A stretch of 64,000 bases of DNA, from NCBI GenBank assembly GCA_947467605.1, contig CANIII010000020.1, positions 1 to 64,000 on the forward strand, written 5' to 3'. The notes beneath the pieces were generated by a model. That model made no database searches. It had not been told where the DNA came from and saw nothing but the letters and a program-made list of their open reading frames with translations. The DNA is from Acidobacteriota bacterium. Its GTDB lineage: Bacteria > Acidobacteriota > Vicinamibacteria > Vicinamibacterales > SCN-69-37. Of the stretch, positions 1 to 6,618 are shown piece after piece; positions within the stretch are counted from its first letter, which is position 1, and the number at the start of each line of letters is the position of its first letter. Made by a program: the position numbers and the translations under genes.

Positions 1-86
1 CCCTTTTCCACAGATATCCACAATTTGGGGACAGAGCTCGGTCCCCAGAGCTCTGTCCCCAAATTGTGGATATCTGTGGAAAAGGG
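1..86. repeat. Perfect palindrome, 39-bp arms and 8-nt loop
   Basis: Positions 1-39 and 48-86 are exact reverse complements, separated by ggtcccca at 40-47. The left arm starts at the window edge, so the true repeat may be longer. The right arm continues into gctctgacccc, a phrase that resembles dispersed REP-like elements. The whole palindrome is read through in frame by the flavoprotein gene, adding about 28 residues. A transcript would fold into a very stable hairpin. No transposase accompanies it. Confidence 0.95.
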
Positions 87-561
87 CTCTGACCCCGTCG
101 CCTTTGCCTTGTCCCCTGCCGTGCTCCGCGTGCAGTGGGGCGAGCTTGATGCGGCGGCGTGGGAGCCGCTGCTGACGCGCGGCGTTGGGCATGTCGCCTC
201 GTTGCTCGGCGCGTCGCTGCAGCAGCGCCTGGTTGATCAGCTCATGCTCGAAGCGCTGGTGCCGTCTGATCGGCGCATCTCGGACCTGCGCCGCTCGGAA
301 CGGATTGCCCTTCTCGAGAAGCTCACGTCGTACGTGTTGCCGTGGACCGGCGATGAGGGATTCAAGAAGGCGGAAGTGACGGGTGGCGGCGTCGCGCTCG
401 ATGAAGTGCACCTCAAGACCCTCGAGAGTCGCCGAGCACCGGGCCTCTACTTCTGCGGTGAAGTGCTCGACGCGTTCGGTCCGATCGGCGGCCACAACTT
501 TGCCTGGGCGTGGGCGACGGGGCGAACCGCTGGGATGGCGGCGGCGGCTCCCCGGACCTAA
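1..561 (+). CDS. BaiN/HI0933-family FAD-binding oxidoreductase, C-terminal part
   Basis: This is the 3' portion of a gene that starts left of the window; its frame is open from base 1 to the TAA at 559-561. The family is HI0933/BaiN-type NAD(P)/FAD flavoproteins of about 400 aa, some annotated as aminoacetone oxidase. The last 80 residues carry the hallmark end: VTGGGVALDEV, then a TLESR-type stretch, then LYFCGEVLDAFGPIGGHNF and AWATG, which contact FAD. Residues encoded by 1-86 come from the palindrome and look inserted, because recognisable family sequence resumes only after it. A TTG at 25 could start a shorter product, but that would lack the N-terminal FAD fold. The substrate cannot be told from this fragment. 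Confidence 0.8.
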   Translation, partial: PFSTDIHNLGTELGPQSSVPKLWISVEKGSDPVAFALSPAVLRVQWGELDAAAWEPLLTRGVGHVASLLGASLQQRLVDQLMLEALVPSDRRISDLRRSERIALLEKLTSYVLPWTGDEGFKKAEVTGGGVALDEVHLKTLESRRAPGLYFCGEVLDAFGPIGGHNFAWAWATGRTAGMAAAAPRT

Positions 562-571
562 AGGTCCGGGG
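550..571. repeat. Dispersed palindrome / hairpin over the flavoprotein stop codon
   Basis: Arms ccccggacct and aggtccgggg flank a 2-nt loop and include the TAA stop. The inner 18 bp (552-569) recur exactly, in inverse orientation, at 60609-60626. It could act as a transcript-end hairpin, but no T-tract follows. Confidence 0.85.
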
Positions 572-589
572 CTCCATCTCGCCTCGCAT

Positions 590-595
590 TACAAT
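590..595 (+). promoter_or_regulatory. -10-like TACAAT, seven nt before the ATG at 603
   Basis: TACAAT ends 7 nt before the ATG, so transcription would begin at or next to the start codon. No Shine-Dalgarno sequence lies before the ATG. The same geometry recurs at many other genes here, which supports a leaderless start. Confidence 0.5.
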
Positions 596-602
596 CGCCC
601 GC

Positions 603-1547
603 ATGTCCCAGTCCCGGCGTGACTTTCTCGCGGTCTCCACAGTCGGCGTTGTCGCCAGCACGTTTGGTCGTCCGGCACTTGTGCGCGCCTGGCAACAACA
701 GCCGGCGCCGATCACTCCGCTGTTCACAGCGATCCGTCGCGACGTCGGCTTCTTCACCGCTCGCGGCGGCACGATCGGCTACCTGATCAACGCGAACGGC
801 GTGGCCGTCGTCGACTCGCAGTATCCCGACAGCGCGAAGCTCTGCGTTGATGGCTTGCAGGAGCGATCTAAGAATCGGGGCGTCGACATTCTGATCAACA
901 CGCATCACCACGCGGACCACACGGGCGGCAATCCGGCGTTCAAAGGCATCGCGAAGAAGATCGTGGCCAACAAGCGCGCGGCTGAACTGCAGCAGCAGGT
1001 GTATGACGATGCGGTGAAGGCGGCGACGGCGAAGGGCGGCGCAGCGCCGGCGGGAATTCTGGTGGCGGATCGCACGTTCACGGACACGTGGTCAGAGAGT
1101 GTCGGCGACGAGAAGCTGACGGCAAAGACCTACACGCCGGCGCATACGAGCGGCGATGCGATCGTGTTCTTCGAGAAGGCGAACGTCGTGCACCTCGGCG
1201 ATCTCATGTGGAATCGCGTACACCCGGTGATCGACCGCGCTGCAGGCGCATCGATCGCGAACTGGATCAAGATCATGGACGCGATCTCGCGCGTCCACGA
1301 CAAGGACACGATTTACATCGCGGGCCACACGAACGCGAAGTTCCCGGCAACATGCAGCCAGTCGGACCTGGCGATGATGCGTGACTACCTCAGTTCACTA
1401 CTGGCATTCGTCAGCTTCCAGATCAAAGGGGGCAAGAGTCGTGACGAGATCATCGCGATGAAGGACGTGCTTCCCAACTTTACCGACCACGGTCCGTTGC
1501 TCGCGCGCTCGCTGACGCCGGCATATGACGAGCTGACAGCGAAGTAA
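603..1547 (+). CDS. Exported MBL-fold metallo-hydrolase
   Basis: A 314-aa hydrolase of the metallo-beta-lactamase fold, probably periplasmic. The N-terminus has a twin-arginine signal (SRRDFL) and a hydrophobic stretch ending near AxA-like residues, so folded export by Tat is likely. The zinc motif HxHxDH is H101-x-H103-x-D105-H106 within NTHHHADHTGGN. Later metal ligands appear in TPAHTSGD and VVHLGDLMWN, and an AGHTN segment follows. The open frame reaches back to 510 inside the upstream gene, but 603 is chosen because the Tat motif follows at once and a -10-like element lies 7 nt upstream. The substrate is unknown; it is not obviously a beta-lactamase. The VWA gene follows after 8 nt and may be cotranscribed. 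Confidence 0.85.
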   Translation: MSQSRRDFLAVSTVGVVASTFGRPALVRAWQQQPAPITPLFTAIRRDVGFFTARGGTIGYLINANGVAVVDSQYPDSAKLCVDGLQERSKNRGVDILINTHHHADHTGGNPAFKGIAKKIVANKRAAELQQQVYDDAVKAATAKGGAAPAGILVADRTFTDTWSESVGDEKLTAKTYTPAHTSGDAIVFFEKANVVHLGDLMWNRVHPVIDRAAGASIANWIKIMDAISRVHDKDTIYIAGHTNAKFPATCSQSDLAMMRDYLSSLLAFVSFQIKGGKSRDEIIAMKDVLPNFTDHGPLLARSLTPAYDELTAK

Positions 1548-1555
1548 CGTCAACT

Positions 1556-2542
1556 ATGGTCTTTTGGCGCGGCATCTTGATCGGATGGGCGGCGCTAGTC
1601 CTTGCACCTTGGCAGGTGCCCGTACTGCGCAGCAACGCGGACGTCGTTGTGGTCGACGTCCACGTCACGACTAGAAGCGGCGAAGTCATCAGCGACTTGA
1701 TCGCGGCGGATTTCACGTTGAACGTCGATGGCAAGCCGCGGCCGATCTCAAGTTTTTCGCACGAACAGATGGCCGACGCGCCAGCTGCGCGGCGCGGCAG
1801 CTACAGCGCCATGGGCACGCTGTCGATGGGCCCGGTCCTCGAAGCCCCGAGCTACGTGATGATCGTTGCCGATCCGTGGACGATGCGGCCTGAGTCGAGC
1901 CGCATTCTGTTTGACCAGGCCGCGGAGTTTGTTGCTGCTTTGCCGGCGCCTCATGCCGTCGGCCTCACGCTGCTACCGACTCGTCGTCCTCAGTTTCCTT
2001 TTACCGTCGAACGTCAACCGATCATGGCAGCCCTGCGGAGGCAGCTTGGCGCGTTCAACCCGGGCACGCCGTCATCGTCAGCCGACAGTCTCGGTGCACT
2101 AGACGGCCTTACGGCCGCGGTCGATGCACTGCGAGACGTCGAGGGACGGCGGACGATGGTCTTGTTGACAGATGCGTTACAGGACGTGAACGACCAACTC
2201 CGGCGATTGGGTGACCGCGCGGCTGACGCGAACATCACCATCCACACCATCAGCACCGATCCGCCGGAAATGCTCGATATGAGCAAGCGCAAGCCCGTCG
2301 ACATGCCGACTGTCGCCAGCGCCGGTGCGGCGATCCTGTCCGACCTGACCGGTGGCTGGTTTCTGCGCCGTGCGACCAACGGCAGCATCGTCATGCCACG
2401 CATCGCGAAGATCCTGGCGGAGCAATACGTGCTGGCGTTTGCGATGGAGACCGGCGACAAGGACGGGTGGCCCCATCGCATCGAGGTCACTGTGAAGCGT
2501 AGTGGCGCCGATGTTCGCGCCCGCAGTTCATTTGTTCGCTGA
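1556..2542 (+). CDS. VWFA-related exported protein of Acidobacteria type
   Basis: A 328-aa protein with an N-terminal hydrophobic segment (residues about 5-20), then the opening VDVHVTTRSGEVISDL and ADFTLNVDGKP, typical of the VWFA-related family that is strongly expanded in Acidobacteriota. A von Willebrand A-type core follows, with RRTMVLLTDALQD near residue 200 and a late FAMETGDKDGWPHRIEV strand. The usual MIDAS DxSxS at the domain start is not clear: the equivalent strand reads MIVADPWTM, so metal binding is doubtful. Members are usually secreted or periplasmic with unknown partners. It sits 8 nt behind the MBL-fold gene, probably in one transcript. Confidence 0.75.
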   Translation: MVFWRGILIGWAALVLAPWQVPVLRSNADVVVVDVHVTTRSGEVISDLIAADFTLNVDGKPRPISSFSHEQMADAPAARRGSYSAMGTLSMGPVLEAPSYVMIVADPWTMRPESSRILFDQAAEFVAALPAPHAVGLTLLPTRRPQFPFTVERQPIMAALRRQLGAFNPGTPSSSADSLGALDGLTAAVDALRDVEGRRTMVLLTDALQDVNDQLRRLGDRAADANITIHTISTDPPEMLDMSKRKPVDMPTVASAGAAILSDLTGGWFLRRATNGSIVMPRIAKILAEQYVLAFAMETGDKDGWPHRIEVTVKRSGADVRARSSFVR

Positions 2543-2554
2543 CGTCAGCGCGAT

Positions 2555-3025
2555 TCAGTACGTCTTCAGCTGCTTCAGATGATGCACGCCGTGACCGGCG
2601 ATGGTGATGATGATGTCTTCCACATCGATCGTCCCACGCTCAGGGTGCCGAACGGCCTTCGTGCGCTGATCGGCTGACAGCGCCGCGGCGAACGCCACAT
2701 TTGCGCGTCGCATGCCTTCAAACGCCACATACGCGGTCGCGCCATCAACGACGCGATCCTCGGTGCCCATGAGGGCGTCCTGATCGGCGGGTTGGATCAT
2801 GTAGTTCGTGACGCCGACGGCGAGACGCAGGCGAACGCCCATGATCATTTCCCACTGCATCACGTGAACCATGATCTGCTGCGCGGTCCACTTGCCCGGC
2901 TGCCAGGGTAGGGACCACTGCGTGGAAGTGAACTTGGGCATCAGGACGCGGTATTCGTCAAAACTCTCGCGAAGAACGTCGACGGGGTTGCGGCCGCCAA
3001 CATGCTGTTCGTAGGGCGTGGACAT
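2555..3025 (-). CDS. DinB-family protein
   Basis: A 156-aa four-helix-bundle protein of the DinB/YfiT superfamily. Candidate metal-binding histidines appear in HVMQWE around the second helix and in GHGVHHLKQ near the C-terminus, the standard three-His layout. Such proteins are often small metal-dependent thiol transferases or stress proteins; no substrate can be inferred. The start at 3025 gives MSTPYEQH and lies 10 nt after a -10-like TAGAAT; an upstream in-frame start would only add a sequence of low family likeness. It is convergent with the VWA gene (12 nt apart) and divergent from the ECF sigma gene. Confidence 0.8.
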   Translation of the reverse strand: MSTPYEQHVGGRNPVDVLRESFDEYRVLMPKFTSTQWSLPWQPGKWTAQQIMVHVMQWEMIMGVRLRLAVGVTNYMIQPADQDALMGTEDRVVDGATAYVAFEGMRRANVAFAAALSADQRTKAVRHPERGTIDVEDIIITIAGHGVHHLKQLKTY

Positions 3026-3035
3026 AGTGGGGCCT

Positions 3036-3041
3036 ATTCTA
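3036..3041 (-). promoter_or_regulatory. -10-like TAGAAT before the DinB gene
   Basis: On the minus strand TAGAAT lies 10 nt before the ATG at 3025. It fits the short-leader pattern seen across the window. Confidence 0.4.
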
Positions 3042-3112
3042 GGGCAATCGGCAGGAGGATTTTCTGACACGATCCCTCTCATCCGGGGTTCTTACTGGTA
3101 GGGGAACAATTC

Positions 3113-3628
3113 TTGACTGACAGCGCCGACGGCGCCGCACTGTTTGCAGAGCACCGCGAGGGTCTCACCCGCTACCTAACGCGGGTCGTCGGTCAGCCGG
3201 ATACCGCGCGGGATCTGACGCAGGAAGTCTTCCTGCGGGTCGCACGAGCGGGCGTGCCCCAGGACGACAGCAGCGGTCGGCGCGCATGGGTCTTCAAGAT
3301 CGCGCGCAATATCGCGCTCAACCACATTCGCGATCGGCAGCGCCAACCCAACACCACGGCGATGGTCGACGTGGCGCGCAACGGCACACAGGAATTGTCG
3401 GCGGCGGTGAATCAAGCACTGGCCGCGTTGCAGAACCTCGACCGCGACGTCTTCCTGCTGCGCGAATCGGCGGGACTCGGCTACGACGAGATCGCCGCGG
3501 CCTGCGAACTCACCACAGACGCGGTGCGATCGCGCCTTCAACGCGCACGACAGCAACTCCGTGCGTCACTCGGCGACGCTATTCACTTTCAATTGCAACG
3601 CGGCATTCGGCTCACGCGCGATCAGTAA
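3113..3628 (+). CDS. ECF-type RNA polymerase sigma factor
   Basis: A 171-aa sigma-70 family factor of extracytoplasmic-function size. Region 2 includes LTRYLTRVVGQPDTARDLTQEVFLRV and the helix RRAWVFKIARNIALNHIRDR. Region 4 is LDRDVFLLRESAGLGYDEIAAAC followed by the recognition helix TTDAVRSRLQRARQQLR. The start is a TTG at 3113 with a weak purine run (aggggaa) before it; no ATG is available without losing region 2. The membrane protein gene 10 nt downstream is the likely anti-sigma partner and the secreted protein the likely target or sensor. The C-terminal 20 residues after region 4 are not conserved in the family. Confidence 0.88.
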   Translation: MTDSADGAALFAEHREGLTRYLTRVVGQPDTARDLTQEVFLRVARAGVPQDDSSGRRAWVFKIARNIALNHIRDRQRQPNTTAMVDVARNGTQELSAAVNQALAALQNLDRDVFLLRESAGLGYDEIAAACELTTDAVRSRLQRARQQLRASLGDAIHFQLQRGIRLTRDQ

Positions 3629-3638
3629 GGACCCGACC

Positions 3639-4028
3639 ATGACCAACACTGACTCAGACTTCGCAACCATCGGGGCGTTCATCGACAGCGAACGCGTTGA
3701 TCCCATCGCCCTGAAACGCGCACTGGCCAGCGACGAAGGGCGCGACTACCTCGTGGAACTGATCGCGATGCGTGAACTGATCGCTGCGCCGTCAGCAGCG
3801 GCACTGCCTCACACCGCGGCGCCCCCCCGTTCATCGTCATGGCGCGGACTCGCGGCGGCAGCGGCGGTCACACTCACCGTCGGCATTGGGGGATACGCGC
3901 TCGGACACATCACGACCGTGCGGCGAATCGCCGCGGAGCAGGAAGCGGCGAACAAGGCGCCGGCGCCTACGCGGGAGATTCCGCAGAATGCCGCCACTTT
4001 GTCGGATGGAAATGTTGGGGGGGTCTAG
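3639..4028 (+). CDS. Putative membrane-anchored anti-sigma factor
   Basis: A 129-aa protein with an acidic cytoplasmic N-terminus (residues 1-65), one transmembrane helix (about 72-90, AAAAAVTLTVGIGGYALGH) and a short polar tail. It lies 10 nt behind the ECF sigma gene. There is no zinc-binding HxxxCxxC motif, so the call rests on context and topology: one-pass proteins encoded right after an ECF sigma commonly sequester it. ATG 3639 is chosen because earlier in-frame starts lie inside the sigma gene. Confidence 0.55.
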   Translation: MTNTDSDFATIGAFIDSERVDPIALKRALASDEGRDYLVELIAMRELIAAPSAAALPHTAAPPRSSSWRGLAAAAAVTLTVGIGGYALGHITTVRRIAAEQEAANKAPAPTREIPQNAATLSDGNVGGV

Positions 4029-4030
4029 CT

Positions 4031-4906
4031 ATGTGGACGATGATTTCACTCTTTCTCGTGGCTGCAACGATTGGGACTCCGGTTGTCGCACAATCTCCAA
4101 GTCTCATAACAATCTCGACGTCAGTCTCGAGCTTGGATGGCTCTCTCACCGGTGGGAAAGCTCACGACTCGATCAGCACCACGCCGACGACCTGGTATGT
4201 GACGACTGGGGAGAATCTCTGTTTGATCAGATCGGCCCGGCGTGAACGACCGGCAGACGCTGGGTTTGGTTGGTCTGTTGAACTGACCCAGACCGCAGTG
4301 ACGGGTGAATCAGTGTCGATCACTGCCAAGTGGCGCCGCCTCTGGGAAGACGGCAAGGCGACTCAAGGTGCTCCGCAACGCACCGCACTATTGACGCTCC
4401 ACCCGGGTGTGAGCATCACGCTCGATTCGTTGTCGAGCATCGGAGCCGGGCAAGCGCCCCAGCCGAATCCATGCACTGCCCTGAACATGAGTCTCCAGAT
4501 TGGCATGGAGCCGATCCCATCCACTCACGTAATCTCGGCGGAGTTATGGCTTGTTCATACGGACACTGCGGGGCGAGAAACGACTCAACGACAAGTCGTC
4601 AGGTCGAGCGGTGAGAAGGCCGAGTATTTCTTCGATCCCGAATCACTGACGACGCCTAGCGGCCCGATCAAGTCACTGATATCCGGCACCCTAACGTCGT
4701 TCATCTATCGCGATGGGCGATTGCTTGGGAAGCTGAAGATCGCGCGAGAGACTCCTGGCAATCCCGGAGGTTCTTCCACTTATGCGATCTCAGTGGCACC
4801 GGGCGAAGTTGTGTCATTTCCATTGGGCAGCACGCAATCACCCGCCACGGCCAGCGACCGTCTCGCGGTCCGGCTGCGGCTTGGCTTTCTCGTCAGAGAA
4901 CCGTAG
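4031..4906 (+). CDS. Hypothetical secreted protein of the ECF sigma operon
   Basis: A 291-aa protein with a clear signal peptide (MWTMISLFLVAATIGTPVVA, cleavage after AxA-like VVAQ). The mature part looks all-beta, rich in Ser/Thr and Val, with no motif I recognise. Two cysteines (in ENLCLIR and NPCTALN) could pair. It begins 2 nt after the stop of the putative anti-sigma gene, so the three genes form one transcript. By analogy this may be an envelope protein controlled by, or signalling to, the sigma/anti-sigma pair. The 77-nt gap to the convergent deacylase gene shows no clear terminator. Confidence 0.6.
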   Translation: MWTMISLFLVAATIGTPVVAQSPSLITISTSVSSLDGSLTGGKAHDSISTTPTTWYVTTGENLCLIRSARRERPADAGFGWSVELTQTAVTGESVSITAKWRRLWEDGKATQGAPQRTALLTLHPGVSITLDSLSSIGAGQAPQPNPCTALNMSLQIGMEPIPSTHVISAELWLVHTDTAGRETTQRQVVRSSGEKAEYFFDPESLTTPSGPIKSLISGTLTSFIYRDGRLLGKLKIARETPGNPGGSSTYAISVAPGEVVSFPLGSTQSPATASDRLAVRLRLGFLVREP

Positions 4907-4983
4907 TTACGCCCCGCTGGCAACGCCCTTGGTCAGAAACGCTGAATTACTAGAACCCAGTCGCATTAATTGTTCGACTACGA

Positions 4984-6618
4984 CTACTTCCTGGGCTTCG
5001 TAACGATCTGCCCGGCACGCGCCGTAGTGTGCGTGCCGTTGCGAACTGTGACGACGCCGTTGACGAGCACGGCGGCGATGCCAACCGGATACGAATGCGG
5101 CCGTGCGTAAGTGGCGGTCTCCGCGATCTTCGCTGGATCGAAGATCACGAGATCTGCGAACGCCTTCTCACGAATGACGCCACGGTCGGGGAAGCCGAAG
5201 AACTGCGCCGGCAGCGACGTCATCTTGCGAATCGCTTCCTCAAGGGAGATGACCCTGTCTTCGCGCACGAACTTGCCGAGCACGCGTGCGTTGTCGCCGT
5301 AGCCGCGCGGATGCGGCACACCCTGCCCCAACACATTGATCCCCGCATCCGATGCGATCGATACCATCGGATGCCGCATGATCGTCGCCACATCGTCATC
5401 GCTCATGAAGTGATAGACCATCGACGCGCCGCCGGCGAGCTGCATGTCGCGCGCGAGCTCGAGCTGCGCATCCGATGTGTCACTGCCCTTCAGCTTCTTC
5501 GCCGCGTCCTTCATCGACAGGCCATTGAGTGATGGATCTGCGCGATAGGTCGCGATCGTTGCCCACGAGAGATCGCTGAAGCCGCGCTCATCAAGCAAGC
5601 CCTGCATCTCCTTCTTCGCCTTCGCCCACATCAACGGATCGTTGAGTCGCTTCTTCACGGCATCCGCAGTGCCCTCAAGCACCCAGGCGGGAAACCGGAT
5701 CGAGAGTGACGATGAGCCGGCGGTGTAGGCGTATTGATCGGCCTGCACCTTGATGCCGCGCTTGCGGGCGTCGTCAATCAACTGCAACGCCCTCGCACTC
5801 GCCCCCCATTGGGCGGGGCTGTCGACCTTGAGATGCGAGATCTCGAGCGGCGCTTCAATCAGTCGCGCGACGTTGATCGATTCCTTGATGGCCCCCTCAA
5901 GCGCGGTGCCTTCATTGCGCATGTGCGTGGCATAGATACCGCCTTCGTTGCCGGACACACGAGCCAGTTCGGTAATTTCATTCGTCTTGGCGTAGGTGCC
6001 GGGAATGTACTGAAGCCCGGTCGAGAACCCCACCGCGCCGTCGATCATGGCCTTGAACACCAGCGACTTCATGTGGCGCAGATCGTCGGCGCGAGGCAGC
6101 ACGTTTTGCGATCCCATCACCTTGGCGCGCACGGTGTTGTGGCCGATCAGCGTCGCGTAGTTGATCGAGATGCCGATGGCGCGAATGCGATCGAACGCGT
6201 CACTGATGTCGATCGCCGAGCTACCGCAGTTGCCGGCCACAATCGTCGTGACGCCCATCTGCAGAAAGTTCTCCGCGAGCGGATGGTCCGCCACGTCGTC
6301 TGCATGGGTGTGCACGTCGATGAAGCCCGGCGCGACGACGAGCCCAGTGGCGTTGATGCGCTCCTTGGCCGCCGCATTCTGCAACAGGCCAATCTGCGCA
6401 ATACGTCCATCGCGGATGCCGAGGTCGACCTTGCGGCCGGGCGTGCCGGTGCCGTCGATCACGGTGCCGCCGGAGACGATGAGGTCAAACGTCGCACGTG
6501 TCTGAGCTTGGGCCGCCAGTGAAGCGGCGGCGACGGTGGCCGTGGCCAGCGCGATGGCGATGCGTGTGGAGAGGGAGAGGGAGCGCAACACGAGTTGTGA
6601 AATGCTACACCTCCCCAT
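4984..6618 (-). CDS. Exported N-acyl-D-amino-acid deacylase (amidohydrolase)
   Basis: A 544-aa zinc amidohydrolase of the D-aminoacylase family, which removes acyl groups from N-acyl-D-amino acids. The N-terminus has a signal peptide (residues about 10-38, ending AAQAQ). The composite domain starts FDLIVSGGTVIDGTGTPG; the metal motif is APGFIDVHTHADD; further signature parts are THMRNEG, EISHLK and SDAGINVLGQG, and the late SLPAQFFGFPDRG and FADLVIFDP segments belong to the outer beta domain. ATG 6618 shares its bases with the divergent penicillin acylase ATG at 6617; a GTG at 6591 just before the signal peptide is an alternative. Together with the neighbour this suggests salvage or breakdown of D-amino-acid or acylated compounds. 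Confidence 0.85.
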   Translation of the reverse strand: MGRCSISQLVLRSLSLSTRIAIALATATVAAASLAAQAQTRATFDLIVSGGTVIDGTGTPGRKVDLGIRDGRIAQIGLLQNAAAKERINATGLVVAPGFIDVHTHADDVADHPLAENFLQMGVTTIVAGNCGSSAIDISDAFDRIRAIGISINYATLIGHNTVRAKVMGSQNVLPRADDLRHMKSLVFKAMIDGAVGFSTGLQYIPGTYAKTNEITELARVSGNEGGIYATHMRNEGTALEGAIKESINVARLIEAPLEISHLKVDSPAQWGASARALQLIDDARKRGIKVQADQYAYTAGSSSLSIRFPAWVLEGTADAVKKRLNDPLMWAKAKKEMQGLLDERGFSDLSWATIATYRADPSLNGLSMKDAAKKLKGSDTSDAQLELARDMQLAGGASMVYHFMSDDDVATIMRHPMVSIASDAGINVLGQGVPHPRGYGDNARVLGKFVREDRVISLEEAIRKMTSLPAQFFGFPDRGVIREKAFADLVIFDPAKIAETATYARPHSYPVGIAAVLVNGVVTVRNGTHTTARAGQIVTKPRK

